From NCBI RefSeq assembly GCF_900109685.1, contig NZ_FOBB01000012.1, forward strand, positions 1-64,000: a stretch of 64,000 nt of DNA, given 5' to 3'. The notes beneath the pieces were generated by a model. The model saw only the letters and a program-made list of their open reading frames with translations, ran no database searches and had not been told where the DNA came from. Positions 7,927-17,440 of this stretch are shown one piece after another. Every line of letters starts with the position of its first letter. Positions within the stretch are counted from its first letter, which is position 1. Both the position numbers and the translations under genes were made by a program. This stretch comes from Chitinophaga rupis (GTDB lineage Bacteria > Bacteroidota > Bacteroidia > Chitinophagales > Chitinophagaceae).

Positions 7927-10805
7927 TCCTGCGTTTCCAACACCACCGGCCCTAATAAACCGGATTCCAGCAGCTGCCATTCCGGGCGGATGGTGATATT
8001 GGTTTTGGTGAACCGCTTTTCCGCAGGCACACCACGGTCGCCCACCAGGCGGTTACGCCAGCTGTTGATCACTTCTACTTCCAGCACATTCTTACCCGGC
8101 TGTATATCGTTTAAGGCTATACGATAAGGCGGCGCCCACAATACCCCGATCTCTTTTCCATTTAACTTTACTCCAGCGATGCCTACATCTTTTACCGCGC
8201 CCAGGTTCAGGTAAATGTGCTTTTGCTTTGGATCATAATTAAACTCCTTGTGATATACCACGCTACCGGAGTAGTAACGGATGCCCGGTTCCGGCCTTTC
8301 CGTCCAGCTGGTCAGGGATGGGAACTCCACGGAGGCCGGGCCGCCCCAGCGTTCATCAAAATGTAATTGCCAGGGGCCCTGCAGGGTATCTGTTACCCTG
8401 AACTCAGGGAAGTTGGTGGCTGCTGTGCCTTGCTGTGTAACCGGTACAGGTTTGCGGAACACCACAAACCAGGAACCATAAGGCGCAAAAGATACCGGCA
8501 CTGTAGTAACGCCCCCAGCCTGTGTATACGCTACTGCCGGTTGGGTGCGGCCGCTTACCGGGTCCCAGAACTCAGGCTGGCGCCCGCTTACCCGGAAGCT
8601 AACAGTAGCGTTTACAGGTGTTTGCTTCCGGCTGCTGATGAAATAATAATCCGCTTCATTCCAACGGTGATGGATATATCCAAATGTATCCGTAGCTGAG
8701 GCTTCAAAATGACAGTCTTCCGCTATGTGCTGTAAGGCCAGCCATTCTGCGGCTGTGTAGCCCCAGGCCATACGACCCTTACCTACTGCCCGGCTGCCCG
8801 CTTGCTGATTGGCCGTACTATCTGTACCCCATAAATGCGCTACCAGCTGTTGTAATGTTTTGCCGGAGGCAGCATACTTTTCCAGGCTTACCGTTCGCTG
8901 TGTACGCGTGCCTATCACCGTGGCGCCGGCGCTTACCAGCTGATCTATTTTTTGCAACGCAGCCAGTGACAGTACACGGTGTTTGGGCAATACCAGCACG
9001 CGGTAACGCATACCATGGGGCAGCGTGATCCAGCCTTGCTGTACCTGTAAGGCCATTAACCGCTCCTCATTGATCACGTCATAATCGTAGCCGGGTAAAG
9101 CGCCCGCGGGATCATCTTCTTTCAGCCGTGCAATATTCGGCACATGATCTCCATAATAATAGAGCACATCGGCTACAAAACGGCCCTGCTGCATCATGTA
9201 CTGCGCGCGGGCCATGTAGCTCCAGAAGGCATCTGAATATTTCCACCAGGTTATGTTGGGATTAAAGTGCGTGCCTGCAAAATATTCCTGCCCCGGCAAA
9301 CCCATTTCAGGCGGCGAGCTGGTAAAGGTATGCAGCAAAGTAAGGTTCAGGCCTGCACACAGTTCATGGTCAAAGCTGGGCTTCATTTCTTTCCAGATAA
9401 TATCGTCCCAGTGATGGCCAATAGTGGTAAAGGCTTCTGCACCTACCAGGTTCTTATTGTAGATGTGCGCTGCGCTGGCGGCCTGTTTCACAAAAAAGCG
9501 GCTTTCCGGCAAAGGGCGGTGTGCGGAGGGCGACCAGAACTCGCCCATCATAATTTCACTGTGCCCAAAATTCTTTAATCCATCAAAGGGGCCTGCGTGC
9601 GGGCCGGCACTTTCCGGCTGAATGCCCATGCCATAAGCGGCGGCTTTTTCCTGGAATACCTTGTAATGATTATCGGCTATACAATCGCTGATGGTTTTGC
9701 GCAGGTCTGCTAAAAAACGGTTGCTCACCTCGCGGCTGTCAATGAGCTTACCGGCCACTATGGGTAAGTAAGGGAGCAGATCATATCCCCTGCGGTTGCG
9801 GAATTCCTGCTGAAAATCTTCTGTCCAGTTAATGCCGCCCAGCTCCCAGCTGTCTGTTTGCAGGTAACGCAGGGTAGTACCTGCATCCTTGCCAATGCTT
9901 TGCAGCAGCGGTTGTACATGTGTATCCCAATACCGGGTAAAATGCTGCCGGCTCATGTAATCAATTACTAAGCCCTGCCATTTACCGCTGGAGGTAGAAA
10001 TTTCTGCGCCATTGAGGGTGTACCCAAATCTCAGGATCACCCATTTGCCGGCAGGCGCTTTCCAGCTGAGGATACCCTGTGCATTCATTTTTTGCGTAAG
10101 GTTAATAACGGCACTGTGCTGTGCATGTACCAGCTTATTATTGGTGGTATCCTCATTCAGCAGAAAGCGTGTATCCGTAGCGGAGCCGCCTACTTCATCA
10201 AAAGCTGCTTTCTGTCTCAGGTTATGCAGAGGTTGTATGCCGGTGGTATCCTTGTATGGGAAGGCCAGCACTGCAATGTCTTTATAAAAACCGTCCAGCG
10301 CTGCTGGTACCGGTAAAGCCTGTACGTAGTTCTGATTACCATTGATGATGGTTTGCGACCAGGTTAAACGTTTGGCGGCTTCCTGCGGTTTTACATCCGG
10401 CGCGCCCAGGTTCCAGCCGCTTTGTATGTTAAGGCTTAATACCAAACCCAAGCGGTGGGCTTCCTGTACGGCAAAGCGGAACAGCTCCTGCCAGGCGGGT
10501 GAGCCAAACAGGGGACCTTCCGGCACATTACTATTTCCACGCTGATCCTGCCCGCCTGCATCAAAGATACAGGCTCCGCTGAAACCCTTTGCCTTCATAG
10601 CTTCCAGGTCACGGGTAATAGACTGTTTGCTTACATTGCCATTCAGCCACCACCACCAGCAGCGGATGCCGTAAGCAGCAGGCGGCTGCTGAAAGGCTGT
10701 TTCAGAAAGTTGTGTATTGGTGTTGTTATTGGGTTGTTGTGCAAATGCCTGTTGTGATAGTAACAAACCGGATAAAAGGCCGGTTAAGATGATGCTGGAT
10801 CTCAT
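7920..10805 (-). CDS. GH106-like alpha-L-rhamnosidase, secreted
   Basis: 961 residues with a signal peptide ending at LSQQAFAQQ. The N-terminal catalytic region shows the GH106-type motif WWWWLNGNVSKQSITRDLEA (about 50-69), followed by LGLVLSLNIQSGWNLG. A C-terminal jelly-roll/galactose-binding-like domain contains HIYLNLGAVKDVGIAGVKLN and ends before VLEVEVINSWRNRLVGD. Family GH106 enzymes remove L-rhamnose from pectin side chains, and characterised members act on rhamnogalacturonan-II. The gene follows the block A SusD, separated from it by a palindromic repeat, and is the last gene of that unit. Substrate is inferred from family and neighbours. A second GH106-like gene at 34707 is clearly diverged from it. 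Confidence 0.8.
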   Translation of the reverse strand: MRSSIILTGLLSGLLLSQQAFAQQPNNNTNTQLSETAFQQPPAAYGIRCWWWWLNGNVSKQSITRDLEAMKAKGFSGACIFDAGGQDQRGNSNVPEGPLFGSPAWQELFRFAVQEAHRLGLVLSLNIQSGWNLGAPDVKPQEAAKRLTWSQTIINGNQNYVQALPVPAALDGFYKDIAVLAFPYKDTTGIQPLHNLRQKAAFDEVGGSATDTRFLLNEDTTNNKLVHAQHSAVINLTQKMNAQGILSWKAPAGKWVILRFGYTLNGAEISTSSGKWQGLVIDYMSRQHFTRYWDTHVQPLLQSIGKDAGTTLRYLQTDSWELGGINWTEDFQQEFRNRRGYDLLPYLPIVAGKLIDSREVSNRFLADLRKTISDCIADNHYKVFQEKAAAYGMGIQPESAGPHAGPFDGLKNFGHSEIMMGEFWSPSAHRPLPESRFFVKQAASAAHIYNKNLVGAEAFTTIGHHWDDIIWKEMKPSFDHELCAGLNLTLLHTFTSSPPEMGLPGQEYFAGTHFNPNITWWKYSDAFWSYMARAQYMMQQGRFVADVLYYYGDHVPNIARLKEDDPAGALPGYDYDVINEERLMALQVQQGWITLPHGMRYRVLVLPKHRVLSLAALQKIDQLVSAGATVIGTRTQRTVSLEKYAASGKTLQQLVAHLWGTDSTANQQAGSRAVGKGRMAWGYTAAEWLALQHIAEDCHFEASATDTFGYIHHRWNEADYYFISSRKQTPVNATVSFRVSGRQPEFWDPVSGRTQPAVAYTQAGGVTTVPVSFAPYGSWFVVFRKPVPVTQQGTAATNFPEFRVTDTLQGPWQLHFDERWGGPASVEFPSLTSWTERPEPGIRYYSGSVVYHKEFNYDPKQKHIYLNLGAVKDVGIAGVKLNGKEIGVLWAPPYRIALNDIQPGKNVLEVEVINSWRNRLVGDRGVPAEKRFTKTNITIRPEWQLLESGLLGPVVLETQDQ

Positions 10806-10836
10806 ACGCGTGTTTATTCAAAAAATGTAAAATTAT

Positions 10837-11031
10837 AATGATTATCCGCTTTCTTATACCAACGTCATTGCGTGGCCGCGCCCCAGGGCCAGCAGAGAGC
10901 AGGGCCAAAGCAATCTCCTGCCATCGGGAGATTGCTTCGGCGCCCACGCTTAGTAACTTCGCTTTACGCCTCGCAATGACGTAGCAGATGGCAATCGCAA
11001 TTATGCTGGTGTAGAAAAGCGGATAATCATT
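10837..11031. repeat. 195-bp palindromic (MITE/REP-like) element
   Basis: Nested inverted repeats fill the gap between SusD and GH106. The outer arms are a perfect 16-bp pair, 10837-10852 and 11016-11031. A middle pair CGTCATTGCG / CGCAATGACG lies at 10863-10872 and 10972-10981. An inner hairpin is built on AAGCAATCTCC / GGAGATTGCTT at 10908-10918 and 10927-10937. The right end reaches the first base of the SusD stop codon. The words CGTCATTGCG and GCAATCTCC are familiar from palindromic repeats dispersed in many bacterial genomes. It may reduce transcript level from SusD into GH106. No open frame is inside. Confidence 0.75.
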
Positions 11032-12512
11032 TAATCCATCAGCTGTACTTCCCTGCGCGGGTACTGGTAGATAAGCTTTATGCCGGTATAGGCGGCAGGC
11101 ACCAGGTAAGCTTTCAATGCCTTTTCCCTGGCTGCATGCGCCAGCATAACAGCAGTGCCCTGGCCGGTGCGCAGCAGGTCAAACCAGCGGTGATCTTCAA
11201 AGGCCAGCTCTACCCTCCGTTCCTGCCATACAGCCTGGCGAAAGGCTTCCTGCGTGCTTACATTCAGCGCGGGGTTGGCGTTACCGCTTGTTTTGGGCAA
11301 CAGCCCTGCGCGCTGGCGCACCTGGTTCAACAATGTATATGCTTCCCCGTTAGCTGCAAAACCGGCTTCATTTAAACACTCCGCCAGCATCAGCAGCACA
11401 TCTGCAAAACGGTATACCGGGAAATTGCTGGCCGTTTGGTAACGGATGGCATGCGGTGTTTTATACTTGATCACATAAGGTACTATCTTACTGGTATTGG
11501 GATCCGTAAAGGAAAGGCTGATGGATGCATCCTTACGTTTATCGCCTGCTTCATATGCATCCAGCATATCCTGGGTGGGAATGTTCCAGCCGGATCCGGA
11601 GCCTGTATACAAACCAAAACCGGTAATGCTGGTGCCTGCATTGTAAGGCGCAAACTGGTACATAAAATCGCTGAACTCATTGGAGCTGCCTTCCATGTAC
11701 TGGATCTCAAAGATGGATTCTACACTGTTCTTATTAGCCAGTGTGTACAGGCTGGCATAATCCGGCAGCAGGGTGTATCCGTTGGGCGATTGCATAACAG
11801 CGCGTAACAACGGTACTGCGTTATTGTATTGTTTTTGCGTAAGGTATACTTCTGCCAGCAGGGTTTGTGCGCTGGCTTTTACTGCACGGCCTTTATCCTT
11901 GGCATTTGTCCATGCATCCGGCAGGTTGGCGATAGCTGTTTGCGCATCTGCTATGATCTGGGTATAGATGTCGGCAGCTGGTTTACGTTCGGCTACATTA
12001 AAGGCATCGCTGGTGGAGGTTACTTCATGCGTAACCAATGGAATATCGCCAAAGGCGCGTACCAGGTTAAAGTAATAGAAAGCCCGCAGAAAGCTGGCCT
12101 GGCCGGTGATCTGTGTTTTTATGGTTGCGTCTATGGTGGCGCCGCTTAAGTGGTCCAGCACAGTGTTACAGCGTGCAATGCCATTGTAGCTATAGTTAAA
12201 GTACGCGTATACAAAACTGTTATCATCCTGCTCGCGGAACTCATCCAGCTCCTCGCGTGCAAAACCGGAAGCGTCGCCGGTATTCTTCTGGTAAGAGGTA
12301 TTGTCGGAACGCATTTCCGCCAGTACCCAGTGGCTGCCGGTGTATAAACCCTGCAATGGCGCATAGGCGCCGTTTAAGGCCTGTACAAACTGGTCGGCGG
12401 TCTTAAAATAATTGCCTTCTTTCTGGAACTGCTCCGGCGATATATCCAGAAAACTTTTTCCGCAGGCAGTAAGCAGCAGGCATATAAGCAATAAATATCT
12501 TGTGTGTTTCAT
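11031..12512 (-). CDS. susD: SusD/RagB-family glycan-binding lipoprotein
   Basis: 493 residues. The lipoprotein signal is MKHTRYLLLICLLLTACGKS, with the lipid-anchored cysteine at 17 followed by GKSFLDI. The N-terminal SusD-like domain (LNGAYAPLQGLY; ARCNTVLDHL) is followed by the TPR-type helical region (ITGQASFLRAFYYFNLVRAF) and the C-terminal RagB/SusD domain (FRQAVWQERRVELAFEDHRW). SusD proteins cover the SusC barrel at the cell surface and bind the incoming oligosaccharide. It follows the SusC gene by 29 bases, the usual paired arrangement. The exact ligand cannot be read from the sequence; neighbours suggest a rhamnose-containing pectin fragment. Confidence 0.93.
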   Translation of the reverse strand: MKHTRYLLLICLLLTACGKSFLDISPEQFQKEGNYFKTADQFVQALNGAYAPLQGLYTGSHWVLAEMRSDNTSYQKNTGDASGFAREELDEFREQDDNSFVYAYFNYSYNGIARCNTVLDHLSGATIDATIKTQITGQASFLRAFYYFNLVRAFGDIPLVTHEVTSTSDAFNVAERKPAADIYTQIIADAQTAIANLPDAWTNAKDKGRAVKASAQTLLAEVYLTQKQYNNAVPLLRAVMQSPNGYTLLPDYASLYTLANKNSVESIFEIQYMEGSSNEFSDFMYQFAPYNAGTSITGFGLYTGSGSGWNIPTQDMLDAYEAGDKRKDASISLSFTDPNTSKIVPYVIKYKTPHAIRYQTASNFPVYRFADVLLMLAECLNEAGFAANGEAYTLLNQVRQRAGLLPKTSGNANPALNVSTQEAFRQAVWQERRVELAFEDHRWFDLLRTGQGTAVMLAHAAREKALKAYLVPAAYTGIKLIYQYPRREVQLMD

Positions 12513-12541
12513 GTTACATGTTTTTAGTAAGCCATCACATC

Positions 12542-15500
12542 CTATAACTTCAGGTTTGCGCCCAGTGTAAATGTGGCTGGTACCGGGTAACCGGTATAGT
12601 TAACGCCCGGCGCCAGGGAGTTGCTGCCGTTCACATTCACTTCCGGGTTGCCCCTGTAGGAAGAGAAGATCCAGGCATTCTGCGCGCTGAAGTATACCCG
12701 CACATTATTGGCTGCTTTTATTTTAAAACTGTAGCCCAGGGTAATATTCCTTAGCGCTACGTACGATGCATCTTTTACCCACAGGGAGTTGATCTCACGC
12801 GCCAGCGGTGTGCTGGCCACCGTGGTGGGCAGCTGCCCGTTGCCCGGCTGCTGTGGCGAACGCCAGCGGTTCTTTACATCTTCTTCTACATTAAACACCC
12901 CATCCAGGTTAGTGGTAAAACGTTTGTACAGGTCCAGCACCTTAATGCCCTGTGATCCGTTAATGAGAATAGACAGGTCAAAATTGCCGTAGTTGAACTT
13001 ATTGGTAAGCCCCCATGTAAAATCAGGGTAGGGGCTGCCCATAATGGTTTTGTCGGCGCTGGTAATATTACCATCTCCATTCACATCTTTATACTTCACG
13101 GTACCCGGTACCTGTCCGGTTTGATGCGGTGATTTATCTACCTCTTCCTGGCTCTGGAAAATGCCTTCAAAAATATAGCCGTAGAACATGCCCATGGGCT
13201 GGCCAATTAAGGAAATATTCGTGCTTTCACTACCGGAAATGATCCTTGATTTATTGCCCAGGTTCTGAATGCGGTTACGGTTAAAGGCTACATTAAAATC
13301 CGTGCTCCAGCGGAAGGCATTTATAAAATTGCGGGTGCTTACAGAAAATTCCCAGCCATGGTTACGTACTTCGCCAATGTTGGCAATGCCGCTTTCAAAG
13401 CCGGATACGCTGGGTACATCAATGGTTTGCAGCATATTCTTTGTATCGCGGACATAGTATTCACCTATAAAATAAATGCGGCCTTTTAACAGGGACAGGT
13501 CAAGACCTACATCTGTTTGCCGGGATGATTCCCAGCCCAGGTCGGGGTTAGCCAGTGCGTTCACACGCACACCGCTGGCCAAGCCACCGCCCAGCACATA
13601 GTTAGTATTGTTTAAGAAGTTGCCGTTGTTGTCAATTACTACACCGGGTAAATAGGTATAGTTACCAATGTTATTGTTGCCTGCCAAACCATGGCTGGCG
13701 CGTAATTTCAGATCATCAATAAAACGGGTTTTAGGAAAAAAGGGTTCTTCAGATACCCGCCATCCCAGTGATGCGGAGGGGAAGTTACCCCAGCGGTTGT
13801 TCTCACCAAAACGGGAAGAACCATCGCGGCGGAATACCACGCTGGCCAGGTAACGGTCTTTAAATCCATAGTTAATACGGCCCAGGTAAGAAAGCTGCCG
13901 CCATTCCTGTACGGAGGTTTGCCCGGTTATCACGGCTGCTGCATTTAATGTGCGCACATTATCATCCGGGTATTGTGTGCCGGTAAAGTTGCCGAACTCG
14001 CCCCGCTCCTGCTGCGCGGTGTAGCCGGCCAGTAAGGAAAAGCTGTGCTGCTTCCATTGCTTATCGTATGTAAGCGTATTTTCATTCAGCAGGCTTAACA
14101 CGCTGCCGGTATTATACTGGCCGCTTGCAGGCTGTGGGGGCGGACTGCGGAAGCTGCCCACAAAGGAAGGCACGTAAATATTCTGCTTATCGTTACTGTA
14201 ATCAACATTCAGGGTGGTTTTAAAATTCAGGCCCGGAATAATTTCCCAGTTCACATACACATTCGTTAACGCACGCACGCTGTTCACCTTGTTGGTAGTG
14301 TTCTCCAATACATTCACCGGGTTGGCATTGGAAAAAGCATCTGTGGATCCTATTACCGGCGTAAAGCTGCCATCCGGCTGCTTTACAGGCGGCAAAGGGC
14401 TGTTCAGCAAGCCCTGTGTAAGAATGGCGGTGTTAAAGTGGCCTTCTGTTTCCTGCAGGTTGCGGATGTTATAGGTAGGTGAAAAGTTAAGGCCTATGGT
14501 AACATTCTTACGTACGTTGCCTTCAATATTTGCGCGGAAGGTATAGCGCTGGAAAGCGGTATTGCGTACAATGCCCTGCTGGTTAAAGTATCCGCCGGAA
14601 AGCAGCACCCTGATATCCTCCGATCCTTTGCTCCAGGTTACATTATAGCTTTGAATAGGCGCTGCATGCGTCATAGCATCGTACCAGTTAGTACCGGCTC
14701 CTAATGAATCGGGGTTACGGTATTCCTTTGGTACGGATGCCGGATCAAAAGGCTGCCCGGTAAATGCGGCCATATCCTGCCGGTGCTCTGTACGCCACTG
14801 TGCGTACTCCTGCGCCGTCATCATCTTTACACGGTTACGTTTATACTCCTGCTGAATGCCGGTATACAGATCCACTTCCAGGCGGCTGGTACCGGGTTTT
14901 GCTTTTTTTGTGGTGATGAGTATTACGCCATTGGCGCCACGGGAGCCGTAGATGGCCGCTGCAGAGGCGTCTTTCAGCACCGTGATGGATTCAATATCAT
15001 TAGGGCTGAAAAGGCTGAGCGGGTTTGAATATTTGTTATAGTTGGTGGTAATGGGAAATCCATCTATCACGTACAGCGGATCATCACCCGCGCCTATGGA
15101 ACCGGCGCCACGGATACGTACCACCGGGCTTCCACCAGGCGTGCCCGTTACCTGCATTACCTGCACACCGGCTACCTGGCCGGTCAGCTTCTGATCTACG
15201 CTGGTTACCGGCAGGTCCTTGATGGATTCTGCACGTACGGTGGATACTGCGCCGGTTACATTACGCCGCTCCTGCTTACCATAACCTACTACCACTACAT
15301 CCTGCAGGGATTGGGAGGCCGGCCGCAGTTGTATATCTACCGCAGTTTTGCCTTCAACCGACAGCTCCTGTGTTTCATAGCCGATAAAGCTTACCAGCAG
15401 CATTGGGTTATTGCCGGTTATACGTAATTTAAAGGTGCCCTCGGGATCGGTAACGGTACCATTGGTGGAGCCTTTTATCACCAGCGTTACGCCGGGTATG

Positions 15501-15979
15501 GGATGGCCCAGTTCGTCCCTTACCGTACCGGTGATCACTTTTTCCTGGAAGGCTGCAACGGCAATGAGCTTGTCCTTATCCAGCGCATACAATAAAATGC
15601 GCTCATCCATCACCTTATAACCAATGTCCATTGGTTTTAATACTTTATCCAACAGTACGCCCAGCTTCTCATTATTTACGGAGAACGACAGCTTGCGGTC
15701 TGTCCGGATCACCTCCGGGCTATACAGGAAGCGGATACCTGTTTGCTGCTGCAGCAGCTCAATAATGCCGGAAATTTGTGTAGGCTGTACTGTTAGTGTT
15801 ACTCTTTTGTTCAATACATCCTGTGCGGATATTTTGCTGGCATACACGGTGCAGGCAAACATACCTGCCAGTGCCAGCTGTATTACTGTTATCCTCATGA
15901 CAAGCAGTATTTTGGCCTTCCATGGCCTGTGTTGCGGCACATGAATGACCCGCGATGAATAGTAATCGCCAGATTTCAT
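12542..15979 (-). CDS. susC: SusC/RagA TonB-dependent transporter with STN signalling domain
   Basis: 1145 residues. A long N-terminus precedes a signal segment (IQLALAGMFACTVYASKISA). An STN domain at about 55-132 (LTVQPTQISGIIELLQQQTG; FSVNNEKLGVLLDKVLKPM) comes next, then a carboxypeptidase-regulatory-like domain at about 147-222, a TonB-box-like DVVVVGYGKQ, the plug with LPVTSVDQKLTGQVAGVQVM, and the outer-membrane barrel ending in TFTLGANLKL. The STN domain marks it as a transducer that reports substrate binding to a FecR protein in the periplasm. The FecR and sigma genes immediately upstream (16209-17986) are the obvious partners. The plug, barrel and SusD pairing are typical for import of glycan pieces. 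Confidence 0.94.
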   Translation of the reverse strand: MKSGDYYSSRVIHVPQHRPWKAKILLVMRITVIQLALAGMFACTVYASKISAQDVLNKRVTLTVQPTQISGIIELLQQQTGIRFLYSPEVIRTDRKLSFSVNNEKLGVLLDKVLKPMDIGYKVMDERILLYALDKDKLIAVAAFQEKVITGTVRDELGHPIPGVTLVIKGSTNGTVTDPEGTFKLRITGNNPMLLVSFIGYETQELSVEGKTAVDIQLRPASQSLQDVVVVGYGKQERRNVTGAVSTVRAESIKDLPVTSVDQKLTGQVAGVQVMQVTGTPGGSPVVRIRGAGSIGAGDDPLYVIDGFPITTNYNKYSNPLSLFSPNDIESITVLKDASAAAIYGSRGANGVILITTKKAKPGTSRLEVDLYTGIQQEYKRNRVKMMTAQEYAQWRTEHRQDMAAFTGQPFDPASVPKEYRNPDSLGAGTNWYDAMTHAAPIQSYNVTWSKGSEDIRVLLSGGYFNQQGIVRNTAFQRYTFRANIEGNVRKNVTIGLNFSPTYNIRNLQETEGHFNTAILTQGLLNSPLPPVKQPDGSFTPVIGSTDAFSNANPVNVLENTTNKVNSVRALTNVYVNWEIIPGLNFKTTLNVDYSNDKQNIYVPSFVGSFRSPPPQPASGQYNTGSVLSLLNENTLTYDKQWKQHSFSLLAGYTAQQERGEFGNFTGTQYPDDNVRTLNAAAVITGQTSVQEWRQLSYLGRINYGFKDRYLASVVFRRDGSSRFGENNRWGNFPSASLGWRVSEEPFFPKTRFIDDLKLRASHGLAGNNNIGNYTYLPGVVIDNNGNFLNNTNYVLGGGLASGVRVNALANPDLGWESSRQTDVGLDLSLLKGRIYFIGEYYVRDTKNMLQTIDVPSVSGFESGIANIGEVRNHGWEFSVSTRNFINAFRWSTDFNVAFNRNRIQNLGNKSRIISGSESTNISLIGQPMGMFYGYIFEGIFQSQEEVDKSPHQTGQVPGTVKYKDVNGDGNITSADKTIMGSPYPDFTWGLTNKFNYGNFDLSILINGSQGIKVLDLYKRFTTNLDGVFNVEEDVKNRWRSPQQPGNGQLPTTVASTPLAREINSLWVKDASYVALRNITLGYSFKIKAANNVRVYFSAQNAWIFSSYRGNPEVNVNGSNSLAPGVNYTGYPVPATFTLGANLKL

Positions 15980-16029
15980 AACATGAAAAATTTGTTGTTT
16001 AATAAAAGGATCCGGGAATTAAGGCCGTG

Positions 16030-16176
16030 CTAAACGGTATTGCGCCACAATACCGGCTGGCCTGGTGGAATTGATTTTGGTTAATTTTTCATAACTTGGA
16101 ATTGTTTGTTCGTTTAGTAAAAGGATCCGGACAACACTAACAGCCGGTAATGCGCCACATTGCCGGCTTGTTTTTT
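16030..16176. repeat. Duplicated hairpin block between FecR and SusC
   Basis: Two related segments each contain AAAAGGATCCGG followed by a short palindrome around a GCGCCACA core. The first hairpin pairs 16035-16042 with 16048-16055. The second pairs 16142-16152 with 16158-16168 with one G-U pair, and is followed on the plus strand by TGTTTTTTT. They lie in the SusC leader, so they may act on mRNA levels or translation, but no gene on the plus strand needs a terminator here. Confidence 0.5.
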
Positions 16177-16208
16177 TGCTGACCGTTATTATTGCTGACT
16201 ATACATGT

Positions 16209-17345
16209 TTACTCCGGGCAACCGCTGCCCCTGATAATGATCTTTGTACCCCTGATCTCATAGGCTGCATGTAATACCTGGCAGATCACTTCCATTCTGG
16301 CATTAAAATCCATATCAGATATATCTCCTGAGAAATGGCAGTTATTAATACGCTCATTCTCTACTTCTATTTCTATACCGTATACCTGTTCAAAGGTGTG
16401 CAGCACTTCCGGTAAGGGCGCCCTGTTAAACACAAAGCTGGCTGCTGCCGCCACTGAACCGGCGCTATGCAAACTATCTGCCGGCATTACCGGCAATAAG
16501 GGTAGTGGATCTTCTACCAGCAACGCTTCAAACTGCCGGCTATCTTCCGAATAGATCACTTTCTGGTTTGGCGTAAGGATCACTCCATTGCTAACGTTGG
16601 TACGTTCCCGTTTGCGGGAAGCGGTAACCTGCTCATACACTTCTACCTTACCACTGTGCACTGTTACCTCTACCTGTTTCTTCGGATTGGTTTTTATACG
16701 GAAGCTGGTGCCCAGCACATGTGTTACCAGGTTATTGTAGTACACATAAAAAGGGCGGTCTGCATCATGGCTTACATCAAAAAAGGCTTCCCCTTCCAGG
16801 TATACTTCCCTTTTACCGCTTTTAAAATGCGGCGGGTATAAGAGTTTGGCGCCTGCTTCCAGTATCACGGTGCTGCTATCTTCCAGCTGTATGGTTAACG
16901 CCTGTGTGCCGTTGTTCTTTTTCTCCTGCAGGTATTGGGTGGCCAGTAGCTGCCGGGTGTTCCTGTTGCTGTAATACTCCTTATTATAAAGGAACAGTAT
17001 TGCTGTTAGTACAATCCCAATGGTGATCACGGCCAGCGCAAACAGGCGTATCAGGCGGCCCTGTTTGGTGGCTGTCAGCGGCGCTTCCTCTTGCGGAGCT
17101 TCGCCTTCATGGGTGTTGATAGCGCGGTGCAGGCGTTCCATTTCCTGCTGGTATTCCTCTTCCGGCAGCTGCAGGGCAGCAAAGCTAATGAGCTGATCGG
17201 CGCTCATGATCACATCCAGCTTTTCCGGATGATTGCTGATCCAGTTCTGCCAGAAAAAAACATCTACAGGGTCTAATTTAAAATAGTACCGCAGGTAGGA
17301 TTCATTGGCCGCAAAGTCTTCCGGTGCATATAATGTATAATCCAT
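16209..17345 (-). CDS. FecR-type anti-sigma factor with DUF4974
   Basis: The start is taken at the ATG at 17345 (MDYTLYAPEDFAANESYLRY), which matches the family opening better than an upstream ATG at 17381; the protein then has 378 residues. The parts are an N-terminal cytoplasmic sigma-binding region, a transmembrane helix at about 96-116 (LFALAVITIGIVLTAILFLY), a FecR domain (IQLEDSSTVILEAGAKLLYP; YLEGEAFFDVSHDADRPFYV; HVLGTSFRIKT) and the C-terminal DUF4974 (PLPEVLHTFEQVYGIEIEVE). It should hold the sigma factor of the gene before it and receive the signal from the STN domain of the SusC after it. A small hairpin (17380-17386 / 17394-17400) lies between sigma and FecR genes and may tune their ratio. 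Confidence 0.9.
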   Translation of the reverse strand: MDYTLYAPEDFAANESYLRYYFKLDPVDVFFWQNWISNHPEKLDVIMSADQLISFAALQLPEEEYQQEMERLHRAINTHEGEAPQEEAPLTATKQGRLIRLFALAVITIGIVLTAILFLYNKEYYSNRNTRQLLATQYLQEKKNNGTQALTIQLEDSSTVILEAGAKLLYPPHFKSGKREVYLEGEAFFDVSHDADRPFYVYYNNLVTHVLGTSFRIKTNPKKQVEVTVHSGKVEVYEQVTASRKRERTNVSNGVILTPNQKVIYSEDSRQFEALLVEDPLPLLPVMPADSLHSAGSVAAAASFVFNRAPLPEVLHTFEQVYGIEIEVENERINNCHFSGDISDMDFNARMEVICQVLHAAYEIRGTKIIIRGSGCPE

Positions 17346-17440
17346 ACGGGGGCTTTGTATATATATAAGTGCAACCAACATTCCATTTTTACTATGGAAT
17401 TGTTATAAAAATTTAAAAATAATTTTTAACGGGCTGATAA

